From contig NZ_JALDUI010000010.1 in the NCBI RefSeq assembly GCF_023115445.1, forward strand, positions 31,951 through 74,921: a DNA stretch of 42,971 nucleotides, given 5' to 3'. Positions 31,419 through 38,784 of the stretch are shown piece by piece. This DNA is from Streptococcus sp. oral taxon 431. GTDB lineage: Bacteria > Bacillota > Bacilli > Lactobacillales > Streptococcaceae. A program made the position numbers and the translations under genes. Below the pieces are notes generated by a model, which was not told where the DNA came from, searched no databases, and saw only the letters and a list, made by a program, of their open reading frames with translations. How positions within the stretch are numbered: position 1 is the stretch's first letter; each line of letters opens with the position of its first letter.

Positions 31419-32846
31419 TTAACCGTTAGCTCTGCCTTCTAGTTTCTCACTGAGCTTTTGCATGTCTTTAAAAGCTGTTAGACTAACATAAGCACCCGCT
31501 TCATAGTATTCAGTTGGGTTTATGGCATAGTCAAAGCCTTCAATCATGCCTCCAGCTTCTTCAATCATGCCATTCCACTTTTCATCAAAGACCATTCGTA
31601 GACGTTTCCAATCAGTAAATACTGGAACAGAATTTCGTCCATCTTTTCCTTCTCTGGTCGGAATATTAAAGCTTGCATCTTTTTCCAAGACAAAGGAGTT
31701 ACCTTCTTGCCCATTTTCTGGGAATCCTGATTCCGCATCCAGTGGCAGCAAGAACTTTGCTTTAGGCATAGCCATAGAGAAGAACTTGTAGTAAAGCCCA
31801 TAAACTAGTTCTTGCTCTTCTGTCGTCGGGCTATCCAATTGTCCCATCAACAACATCCATCTTACTAAATCAGGATTCATGACAGGAACTTGTATTTCTG
31901 GTAAATCAGAAAAATCTGGTTTTTGAACCAAGGCTGAGGCACTGATGCTGACTTCCTTGGAATTAAAGATTGCTCCCAAGGCACCATTTAAGTAAAAAGC
32001 TGTCCCTAGGAAATTTTCAATCCCTTTTTTATCTTCCGTATTTTCAATCAGTTTGACGACTGAGTTTGGTCGACTATCAATGGTTTCCTTGAATTGGCGA
32101 TACCAAGATGGTGTCAAAAGCATGATCATGGGATCAGTACACAGATAACCTTCCTCACCTCTATCATAAGTAGTTGAAAAGAGGTAAGGTTCTCCTGTTT
32201 TTTCCGAATAAACTGCATAAACTGAATCTGCTGCTAACAACTTGTCCTTGACGATTTCCGCTAGACCTTCCAACTTGCGAGTGTTGGATTGATAGCTTTC
32301 TTCACTTTCAGTTTTCTGATTTTGACGGCATTTCCATAAAAAGAGACGTAAAATCTCTACGCTGTCATCAAGGCTAGCTGCCAAATAGTCTTCATTTGTT
32401 AACTGACCCTCTTGGATGGCTACAAAAGCACGATACAGAGCATCCGAGTAGCTAGATAATTTTTGTTCTTCCTCAATACCTGAGCTAAAGAGCACACTTC
32501 CCTTTTTCAGTTTATCCAAAGAAGGAGTCCTATCAACCACTAGATGGGCAAGAACTTCATCAGTTAGACTATCTGCATCTTTGTTTTGACTGCTAAGTTT
32601 TTTAACTTCTACAGTACCAAGACTTTCCATTCCTTGGTCGGGATTGCAAAACTGCAACTGATCCCCAACCTTGAGAGTCCCTTCTAAACTCCCAACAATC
32701 AATAATTGATTCGTTTCCTTCATAGGGAGAAAGTCCAAAACTCCCACACATGCATTGTTTTTAGATTCTTCTCTTTCATTCTGTGCTTTAGTTATTTCAG
32801 TTGCCTCTGCAGTTTCCGTCTTTTTTAAAAAATCAAAGATTCCCAT
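31419..32846 (-). CDS. SseB-domain protein with N-terminal beta-barrel domain
   Basis: A 475-residue protein, not confidently named. The first residues (MGIFDFLKK) and a charged linker lead to a segment GVLDFLPMKETNQLLIVGSLEGTLKVG... like the beta-barrel (domain 2) of translation factors; the middle is uncharacterised; the C-terminal half resembles SseB-like domains (enhanced serine sensitivity in E. coli), ending in an Ala/Tyr-rich stretch. No signal or membrane segment. RBS GAGGAAAAG. Ends 31 nt before rsmA, so may be co-transcribed. Promoter: extended -10 TGATACAAT at 32942-32947. Confidence 0.7.
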   Translation of the reverse strand: MGIFDFLKKTETAEATEITKAQNEREESKNNACVGVLDFLPMKETNQLLIVGSLEGTLKVGDQLQFCNPDQGMESLGTVEVKKLSSQNKDADSLTDEVLAHLVVDRTPSLDKLKKGSVLFSSGIEEEQKLSSYSDALYRAFVAIQEGQLTNEDYLAASLDDSVEILRLFLWKCRQNQKTESEESYQSNTRKLEGLAEIVKDKLLAADSVYAVYSEKTGEPYLFSTTYDRGEEGYLCTDPMIMLLTPSWYRQFKETIDSRPNSVVKLIENTEDKKGIENFLGTAFYLNGALGAIFNSKEVSISASALVQKPDFSDLPEIQVPVMNPDLVRWMLLMGQLDSPTTEEQELVYGLYYKFFSMAMPKAKFLLPLDAESGFPENGQEGNSFVLEKDASFNIPTREGKDGRNSVPVFTDWKRLRMVFDEKWNGMIEEAGGMIEGFDYAINPTEYYEAGAYVSLTAFKDMQKLSEKLEGRANG

Positions 32847-32986
32847 AACTTTTCCTCATTAACTCCACACAAGGCTAATACCGTGGAGCACTTTTCTAAT
32901 GCTTGCTATCAAGCCTGATTAAACCGTATATGATTACTTCTATTGTATCATATTCCCTTGGTATTTTGGGGTGAAAATCACACTAA

Positions 32987-33020
32987 AACACTATCTTCCC
33001 TCGTGAAGGAAGATAGTGTT
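32987..33020. terminator. Terminator of the secreted-protein gene pair
   Basis: Perfect 13-bp stem AACACTATCTTCC / GGAAGATAGTGTT with an 8-nt loop, followed on the minus strand by TTTTAGTG. It lies about 180 nt beyond the small membrane-protein gene. Confidence 0.75.
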
Positions 33021-33201
33021 TGGTAATCTTTAAAAGCTGGCTTACTGATTCTCCTGAAACATACATTCAAAAAAATCAGCTTCTTTATGGCTTCGATTTT
33101 TTAAAGTTCATTATTTATCACTCGCAAATGGTAAACACGAATTATTCATACTATGCACAAGAACAACTAAATAAGACTGACTACAAAATTCTTTCTTTAA
33201 A
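33021..33201. other. 3' untranslated stretch without recognised gene
   Basis: Between the 55-residue gene and its terminator. Only very short frames (8-12 codons) without RBS on the minus strand; the plus-strand frame at 33020-33223 has no RBS and no recognisable features. Confidence 0.4.
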
Positions 33202-33369
33202 TTATTCGTTTCCTTCTTTATAAAACGGATATGTGACTATTATACCCAAAGTACTAATTATAATTTTAAAAATTGCACCTAAAATATTTAAAGTGTATAG
33301 ATCAAGTATTCCGTTTATTAAATATAGTAAACAAAAGAAGAATGGGATATATTTTATTAATTTTTTCAT
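33202..33369 (-). CDS. Small two-helix membrane protein, candidate immunity protein
   Basis: A 55-residue protein that I do not recognise. Basic start MKKLIKY, hydrophobic helix about 8-21, short polar turn NGILDLYTLN, second helix about 30-47, charged end YPFYKEGNE. The ATG is 3 nt behind the stop of the secreted-protein gene, so translation is likely coupled; no separate RBS is obvious. Size, topology and placement resemble immunity proteins of small bacteriocins. Codon use is very AT-rich compared with the housekeeping genes. Function is inference. Confidence 0.6.
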   Translation of the reverse strand: MKKLIKYIPFFFCLLYLINGILDLYTLNILGAIFKIIISTLGIIVTYPFYKEGNE

Positions 33370-33372
33370 AAA

Positions 33373-33852
33373 CTATAGTGCTATTAAGGTCAAGGCTTTA
33401 GCTACTGTCCAAGCCATCCAATCTGGCATACCTGCACTCTTACAGGCCTGGTAGATTCCGTCTTCAATCCAACCAGTAAAGTGATCTAGTGTTCCCAGTA
33501 TCGCATTTAAACCTATATATTGATTTATCCATCTTTTAACATTTGAAGGGACTCTATTATAACCTTTTCGAATAGCTTTAACTGCAGTAGACCACTTCCC
33601 TCTGTCCATTTTGGCAGCTTGAATATCCTCTTGTGAAACAGTGTCCTTATCAAACTCTAAGATACGTCCATTATCTACATAGATATGCTTTCCTTCACTA
33701 TTAATTGCCTTAGAACGTTTTGAAAGTTGAGTTGCTTTATCTGAAACCGAAGATGTAGTAGCAAAAACAGTTGCAGAAGGAAGAGCAACAGTACTTAAGG
33801 TTAAAAAACAACTTAAAGCAACTACTGTTTTTGTTATAATTTTGTTTTTCAT
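33373..33852 (-). CDS. Secreted protein of unknown function, candidate bacteriocin-like product
   Basis: A 159-residue protein with a clear Sec signal peptide (basic start, hydrophobic 8-29, cleavage near VFA31). The mature part has a Ser/Lys-rich stretch, acidic FDKDTVSQEDIQAAKMDRG, then a basic region and a C-terminal amphipathic to hydrophobic section with GTLDHFTGWIEDGIYQACK and a Trp-rich tail ending in ALTLIAL. No enzyme motif or LPxTG. It is directly followed by a 55-residue two-helix membrane protein and preceded by a PlcR/TprA-like regulator, a layout seen in peptide-regulated bacteriocin loci. RBS AGAGGAG. Could also be a secreted structural protein. Confidence 0.7.
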   Translation of the reverse strand: MKNKIITKTVVALSCFLTLSTVALPSATVFATTSSVSDKATQLSKRSKAINSEGKHIYVDNGRILEFDKDTVSQEDIQAAKMDRGKWSTAVKAIRKGYNRVPSNVKRWINQYIGLNAILGTLDHFTGWIEDGIYQACKSAGMPDWMAWTVAKALTLIAL

Positions 33853-33870
33853 TTTGTTTTCTCCTCTGAT

Positions 33871-33924
33871 TTTATAGCAAGATTATTGAGTTACTTGCTC
33901 CTCTTTCCATTATCAACGTTGATA
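33871..33924 (-). promoter_or_regulatory. Promoter and palindromic operator candidate for the secreted-protein gene
   Basis: Extended -10 TGCTATAAA (hexamer 33871-33876) with no good -35, and a perfect 14-bp palindrome TATCAACGTTGATA at 33911-33924, centred about 53 bp upstream of the predicted start point. TAT...ATA spacing resembles PlcR-type boxes. A poor -35 with an upstream palindrome suggests activation. Confidence 0.5.
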
Positions 33925-34009
33925 CTATTATATTATCAAATGATATTCTAAAATTATTTGTTTTTATCTAAATTGTTAAAATAACACCCTGAAATGATTT
34001 TTTATAATT

Positions 34010-34051
34010 ATTATACTCCATATTTATCACACTACCAATGACATCAATGTC
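34010..34051 (-). promoter_or_regulatory. Second promoter candidate with adjacent palindrome
   Basis: -35 TTGGTA (34033-34038), 17-bp spacer, -10 TATAAT (34010-34015), with GACATCAATGTC (arms GACAT/ATGTC) at 34040-34051 immediately upstream. It would give a leader of about 150 nt for the secreted-protein gene. Confidence 0.4.
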
Positions 34052-34092
34052 CTTCAAATCTAACCATTTCTTGTCATTTTTAGCTTATATCT

Positions 34093-34130
34093 AAAAAAAC
34101 AGCTCTAAAGACGAACTTTAGAACTGTTTT
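34093..34130 (-). terminator. Terminator of the PlcR/TprA-like gene
   Basis: Stem AAACAGTTCTAAAG / CTTTAGAGCTGTTT (one mismatch, wobble) with TTCGT loop and a 7-T run on the minus strand. It lies about 40 nt after the ancestral stop codon at 34172. Confidence 0.9.
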
Positions 34131-34171
34131 GCGATAACCGTAGTGACATTTTTGTCATTGTCCCACTATTT

Positions 34172-35084
34172 TTATAAATATTTTTTTAAATCTTCTTGCC
34201 ATTGTTTTTCCAACATGGTAACTAAATAAGAATTCCCTATTATATCAGCGAATATCTTTGATTTTTGATAGAGCTGTTCGGCAGAGACATAATCTTTCTC
34301 TATTATCAGGGATAATTTCCACTCCAACATTAATACTATTGGTTTTTTTTTGAAAATCTTGTGTCTTTTCCATTATCTGATTAAGGCTGAATATATAAGT
34401 TGATAGCGAATCATAAGACGATAAATTATCCAAGCAAGCTAGACCTGAAAACAAAGTATTACTTAACGCAAAAAGATATTCTGGTGCAATTAATTCTACG
34501 TGATTTGTCAAACGAAATAAAAACGAATGAATTCTGTCAATTTCTAAATTCTGATTGTGACCTTGTTTTATCTTTGTAAGCACCGTAGCAAAATACAAAT
34601 TTATAACCTCTAATTCATTTATCAAAAACAATTCCTTATTATAAATTCTTTTAAAATAGTCGTCCAGCACAGTCTCCCCATATTCCGATCGTCCACTTCG
34701 AATAACATCTATCGTTGCTCTAGTAGCATCAAACCATACTTTTTCCTCACTAGGAAGTTGCTCATAAAATAAATTCTCTATCTCTTCCAAGCATGCTTCT
34801 TTCTTATCGTATTCCTCTTCTTTACCATAGATTGGTTCACGTAAAATCTGGTATTTCAGCTCCAGGTAACCAGAAGGAAGGGCTGTAAAATCTGGCATAA
34901 GGCTATAAGCTGGAACTCCTAAACGGCGTGCAATGTAGTCTAACTTGGGAAGACTTGGTTGTGAAGCGCCACTTTCGATTCGTGATAGTTGACGAACCGT
35001 CAGTTCTTGCTCATCTCCACAAAAATCTGGACGGCTAATGCCTTTCCCCACCCGAATCTCTTTAATTTTTTGACCAATTAACAT
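34172..35084 (-). pseudogene. PlcR/TprA-like RRNPP regulator, frameshifted at an A9 tract
   Basis: N-terminal HTH about 1-60 (LTVRQLSRIESGASQPSLPKL) and a TPR-like helical region: the PlcR/TprA group of quorum-sensing regulators that bind imported peptides. As written the frame stops at 34245 after 279 residues. Removing one A from the 9-A run at 34343-34351 restores a frame that runs a further 56 codons to TAA 34172 with well-formed TPR-like sequence (LIIEKDYVSAEQLYQKSK...), giving 303 residues, just ahead of the terminator. So the C-terminal peptide-binding part is altered in this sequence. RBS AGGAGG. Could be a true mutation, a phase switch or a base-call error. Confidence 0.85.
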
Positions 35085-35111
35085 CAGACGCCTCCTCTTC
35101 TACCTGCTTCG

Positions 35112-35133
35112 AAAAAAACTTTGAAAGCAAAGT
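35112..35133 (-). terminator. rnmV terminator
   Basis: Stem ACTTTG / CAAAGT with 4-nt loop and following TTTTTT on the minus strand, between rnmV and the PlcR/TprA-like gene. Confidence 0.65.
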
Positions 35134-35156
35134 GATTTTATAGGCTACATTCACAC

Positions 35157-35717
35157 CTACTCATACGATTTCATGGCATCTTCAACTTCAGCTAAACGGA
35201 TGCCAAATAATTCTAAACGCTTGAGAAGTTGTTTCCCATTGGAATAACCAATACGTAGACTCTCTCCTAGATATTCTCTGCGTTTTCGGCTATCTGCGCC
35301 TGCTAGAAAACCAAGACGAATCAAGTCACTACGGCTAATGTCAAAGTCGCTTTCTGCTTCAAATTGCTCTGTCACTTGCGCCAAGGCTATCTTCAAGTCT
35401 TCGTAGCTAGCGTGTTCAATTCCTAGAGAACGTCCCTTGGACTTAGATTTAGGAACTGCCTCATCACGTTTGAGAAAAGCGTGTTGCACTGTCGGAATGG
35501 CGGTCATAATCATCCGACGTATGCGTTCCCCGTTGAAATCAGGATCTGTAAAGACAATCACCCCATGATGTTGGTGTAGACGTTGGATACGCTCAAGATC
35601 CTGCTCATTAATAGCGGAGCCACGAGTCTCATAGGTCTCCACATCAAAATAACGTTTGAGATTGGCCGTATCATCACGCCCTTCGACTACGATGACTTGG
35701 GAAATTTTCTTTTTCAT
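35157..35717 (-). CDS. rnmV: Ribonuclease M5
   Basis: A 186-residue Toprim-domain nuclease that makes the final cuts in 5S rRNA maturation. Toprim motifs: catalytic E12 in VVEGRDD and TDPD at 57-60, then GERIRR. C-terminal part (SRKRREYLGESLRIGYSNGKQLL) binds the 5S precursor with L18. It overlaps the end of tatD by 4 nt (ATGA), the usual tatD-rnmV pairing; rsmA is often next to them but is separated here by the accessory genes. Confidence 0.95.
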   Translation of the reverse strand: MKKKISQVIVVEGRDDTANLKRYFDVETYETRGSAINEQDLERIQRLHQHHGVIVFTDPDFNGERIRRMIMTAIPTVQHAFLKRDEAVPKSKSKGRSLGIEHASYEDLKIALAQVTEQFEAESDFDISRSDLIRLGFLAGADSRKRREYLGESLRIGYSNGKQLLKRLELFGIRLAEVEDAMKSYE

Positions 35718-36490
35718 GATTTACGTTCCAATCCAAAAATTCGTTCCGCATTTGCACTTGTCGCAGCAGCTAATTCTTCTGTTGTCATGCCACGCAAATC
35801 TGCAATAAAGTTCACTACATAGCGTGTGTAAGCTGTCTTGTTTTCGCGACCACGCTTGGGAACGGGTGCCAAGTAAGGCGCATCTGTCTCTACCAAAATC
35901 TTATCCAAAGGCAATTCTTTGGCCGCCTCTTGAATGTCTGTCGCTTTTTTAAAGGTCACCACTCCAGAAAAGGAAATAGTCATCCCAAGCTCCACGAACT
36001 TCTCTGCCCAATCCAAAGAACCTGAGAATGAGTGCATAATCCCGCCACGAGGACCAACTCCCTCACTCTTAATAATCTCATAGGTATCTTCTAGCGCATC
36101 ACGGGTGTGAACCACAAATGGTAAGTCTAGTTCCTTAGATAGCTGAATCTGACGGCGGAAAACTTGCTCCTGCACTTCTTTAGGGGCTGTCATCCAATGA
36201 TAATCCAAACCAATCTCACCCAAGGCAACCACTTTAGGATGTTTTAGTTTCTCCAACAGGTAATTCTCAACATCCTCTGTATAGGTCCCTGCCTCTGTTG
36301 GATGCCATCCAATTGTCGCATAGAGTTGGTCATACTTGTCCACCAATTCTAGAGCACGCTCAATAGTCGGTTTGTCAAAACCAACAATATTCATCCGAGT
36401 CACACCCATTTCAGCTGCTAAGGCTATTTCTTCTGCTTCTCTTCCTGAAAATTCTTCCACATTCAAGTGGGTATGTGTATCAAAAATCAT
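35714..36490 (-). CDS. tatD: TatD-family metal-dependent deoxyribonuclease
   Basis: A 258-residue TIM-barrel hydrolase. Metal ligands: H6 and H8 in FDTHTHLN, E in GEIGLDYH, H in FVVHTRDA, H in GGIMHSFSG, D in LVETDAPYL. TatD proteins are 3'-5' DNases involved in DNA repair and turnover. Promoter: extended -10 TGGTATAAT (hexamer 36519-36524). The 4-nt overlap couples it to rnmV. Confidence 0.94.
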   Translation of the reverse strand: MIFDTHTHLNVEEFSGREAEEIALAAEMGVTRMNIVGFDKPTIERALELVDKYDQLYATIGWHPTEAGTYTEDVENYLLEKLKHPKVVALGEIGLDYHWMTAPKEVQEQVFRRQIQLSKELDLPFVVHTRDALEDTYEIIKSEGVGPRGGIMHSFSGSLDWAEKFVELGMTISFSGVVTFKKATDIQEAAKELPLDKILVETDAPYLAPVPKRGRENKTAYTRYVVNFIADLRGMTTEELAAATSANAERIFGLERKS

Positions 36491-36518
36491 TTATATTCCC
36501 TCGTTTTTTCTACCTTCT

Positions 36519-36527
36519 ATTATACCA
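36519..36527 (-). promoter_or_regulatory. tatD-rnmV promoter
   Basis: Extended -10 TGGTATAAT with the hexamer at 36519-36524, about 28 nt before the ATG; divergent from the APC transporter gene. Confidence 0.65.
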
Positions 36528-36581
36528 AAAAACTAGTCTCATTCTTATAGGAAAAAATATTTTGAAATCATTCATTTTTTC

Positions 36582-36610
36582 TTGACGACCTTTTTTCATA
36601 GCAGTATAAT
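36582..36610 (+). promoter_or_regulatory. APC transporter promoter
   Basis: -35 TTGACG (36582-36587), 17-bp spacer, -10 TATAAT (36605-36610). Leader of about 28 nt, with no riboswitch or other structured element. Confidence 0.85.
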
Positions 36611-36644
36611 AACTCTTGTTGAAATTTTCAGAAAAGGAAAGAAA

Positions 36645-38489
36645 ATGTTTGCAAAATTAAAATATACCTTTATTGGTCGTCCCCTTAAGTCCTTAACTGA
36701 AGGCGAGGGAGGACTACTTGGAAAAACACAGGCACTTGCAATGCTTTCAAGTGATGCCCTATCTTCTATTGCTTATGGACCTGAGCAGGTCGTTCTTGTC
36801 TTGGCTAGTCTTTCTCCCCTCGCTATTTGGTGGAGTCTTCCTATCGGCATTTTTGTCCTCTTGCTACTTGCTAGTCTAACCATTTCTTACCGACAAATCA
36901 TTCACGCCTACCCTCAAGGTGGGGGTGCCTATATGGTTACTCGAGAAAACCTCTCCCCTGAGTTAGGTTTGATTGCTGGGGGAAGTCTGCTTGTTGACTA
37001 TATGCTAACAGTTGCCGTATCCGTGGCTGCAGGTGCGGATGCGATCACAGCAGCACTTCCTGCTCTCCATCCCTACAACCTCCACATCTCCATTTTTTTG
37101 GTCTGTTTACTCATGCTTTTAAATCTGCGAGGCTTGAAGGAATCTGCTAGTTCTCTGATGATCCCTGTCTATCTCTTTATCTTTAGTACGGTCTTCCTCT
37201 TATTGTTTGGTATTTTCCAACTATTGACAGGTTCTCTCAGCTATCATGCAACTTCTGCAATTGGTCAAACTGTCCCAAGTCTCTCAATTGTCCTGATTTT
37301 AAGAGCCTTTACCAGCGGTTCAGCTTCATTAACCGGGGTTGAAGCCATCTCAAATGCTGTTCCATTTTTCAAGACCCCAAAAGAGAAGAACGCTGCTCAG
37401 ACACTGACCATCATGTCTCTGATTCTTGGATTTCTATTTGCAGGAATTACCTTCCTAAACTACTGGATGGGGATTACACCTCAACACGGAGAAACAATTC
37501 TCTCACAAATGGCTAAAGGAATTTTAGGGGATTCAACTATCGGTCAGATTGTTTATTATCTCTTCCAATTCTCAACTGCTCTAATCCTAGCCGTTGCTGC
37601 AAATACTGGTTTTTCTGCCTTTCCGATGTTGGCTTACAATATGGCTAAAAACAAGTACATGCCCCATCTCTTTATGGAAAAGGGAGACCGCCTGGGTTAT
37701 TCAAACGGTATTTTGACCTTAGCCTTTGGCGCTATGATCCTTCTGCTCATTTTCAACGGAAATACAGAACGCTTGATTCCTCTTTATACTATTGGAGTTT
37801 TCGTACCTTTCGCACTTTCTCAAACAGGGATGATTCGCCACTGGAAAAAAGAAAAAGGCTCTCATTTCTTAAAATCTGCCTTTGCAAATATCCTAGGTGC
37901 CATCATTTGTTATGCCATCGTTCTTATCTTACTCTTCTTCAGACTTGGAGATATCTGGCCCTTCTTCCCAATTATCCTAGTCTTAACCTTCCTCTTTTTG
38001 TCCATCCACAGTCATTACCAAAAAGTGGCCAAACAACTTCGACTTTATGAAGGAATTCAAAAGAAAGCCTACGATGGCAATGTCGTCCTTGTCTTAGTAG
38101 GAAATGTTACTCGAGTCAGCGTTGGAGCGATTAACTATGCTCAAAGTATTGGAGATGAGGTTTTGGCGATGCACATTTCCACCAAGGAAACTGAAGAAAA
38201 AGACCAAGAAATTCTCCACGAATTTGCCGACTATTTCCCAAATATTACCTTAAAGAATATTAATACTAGCTATCGCGATATCATCACACCTACAGTTCGC
38301 TATGTTCGAAAAATCTCTCAAGAAGCCAAGAAAAAGAACTACACAGTTACAGTTCTAGTACCCCAATTTATCCCTAACAAACCTTGGCAAAATATCCTAC
38401 ACAATCAAATGAGCCTCAAATTAAAATATGCTCTCAGATGGCACGAAGATGTCGTCGTTGCCAGCTATTCATATCATTTGAAAGAATAA
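36645..38489 (+). CDS. APC-superfamily transporter, KimA (YdaO)-like, probable K+ importer
   Basis: A 614-residue protein with about 12 membrane helices up to residue 460 and a cytosolic C-terminal domain of about 150 residues like a universal-stress-protein fold. LSSDALSSIAYGPEQ and AYPQGGGAYMVTRENL are typical of the KUP/KimA branch of the APC fold. B. subtilis KimA is a high-affinity potassium symporter inhibited by c-di-AMP; annotation as an amino-acid permease is common. ATG 36645 (MFAKLKYTF) with RBS AAAGGAAAG chosen over an upstream in-frame ATG lying at the promoter. Monocistronic: own promoter and strong terminator. Confidence 0.85.
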   Translation: MFAKLKYTFIGRPLKSLTEGEGGLLGKTQALAMLSSDALSSIAYGPEQVVLVLASLSPLAIWWSLPIGIFVLLLLASLTISYRQIIHAYPQGGGAYMVTRENLSPELGLIAGGSLLVDYMLTVAVSVAAGADAITAALPALHPYNLHISIFLVCLLMLLNLRGLKESASSLMIPVYLFIFSTVFLLLFGIFQLLTGSLSYHATSAIGQTVPSLSIVLILRAFTSGSASLTGVEAISNAVPFFKTPKEKNAAQTLTIMSLILGFLFAGITFLNYWMGITPQHGETILSQMAKGILGDSTIGQIVYYLFQFSTALILAVAANTGFSAFPMLAYNMAKNKYMPHLFMEKGDRLGYSNGILTLAFGAMILLLIFNGNTERLIPLYTIGVFVPFALSQTGMIRHWKKEKGSHFLKSAFANILGAIICYAIVLILLFFRLGDIWPFFPIILVLTFLFLSIHSHYQKVAKQLRLYEGIQKKAYDGNVVLVLVGNVTRVSVGAINYAQSIGDEVLAMHISTKETEEKDQEILHEFADYFPNITLKNINTSYRDIITPTVRYVRKISQEAKKKNYTVTVLVPQFIPNKPWQNILHNQMSLKLKYALRWHEDVVVASYSYHLKE

Positions 38490-38491
38490 AG

Positions 38492-38535
38492 AAAAGGCAT
38501 TACCAGAACCAACAAGCTACTGGTAATGCCTTTTT
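38492..38535 (+). terminator. APC transporter terminator
   Basis: Perfect 15-bp stem AAAAGGCATTACCAG / CTGGTAATGCCTTTT with a 13-nt loop and six or more T residues. Confidence 0.92.
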
Positions 38536-38561
38536 TCTGAATCTAGTCCCTAAAATTAGAC

Positions 38562-38762
38562 TTATACTCAATGAAAATCAAAGAGCAAACTAGGAAACTA
38601 GCCGCAGGCTGCTCAAAGCACTGCTTTGAGGTTGTAGATGAAACTGACGAAGTCAGCTCAAAACATGGTTTTGAGGTTGTAGATAAGATTGACGAAGTCA
38701 GTTACCTATACCTACGGCAAGGCGACGTTGACGCAGTTTGAAGAGATTTTTGAAGAGTATTA
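38562..38762 (-). repeat. BOX element (boxA-boxB-boxB-boxC, reverse)
   Basis: Read on the minus strand: boxA at the right end (ACTCTTCAAAAATCTCTTC), a short GACGTTGCCTTG-containing segment, two boxB hairpins and boxC at the left (CAATGAAAATCAAAGAGC complement). About 201 bp, between two convergent genes and 22 bp from the end of the broken ali gene. Contains one extra insertion (TACCTATACCTACGGCAAG) relative to the other two copies. Confidence 0.9.
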
Positions 38763-38784
38763 AAATTTTATTGATAACCTTCTT

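Noticed and set aside
33020..33454. Plus-strand frames of 67 and 73 codons
   Set aside because: No RBS, odd composition, and antisense to the 55-residue gene and the secreted-protein gene.
33875..33913. 12-codon minus-strand frame (MERGASNSIILL) in the leader of the secreted-protein gene, considered as a signalling peptide
   Set aside because: No Shine-Dalgarno before it and no signal-like leader; RRNPP pheromone precursors are longer and exported. Kept only as a note.
33957..34010. 17-codon minus-strand frame starting MEYNNYKKS
   Set aside because: No RBS and no hydrophobic leader; its ATG overlaps the candidate promoter at 34010-34015.
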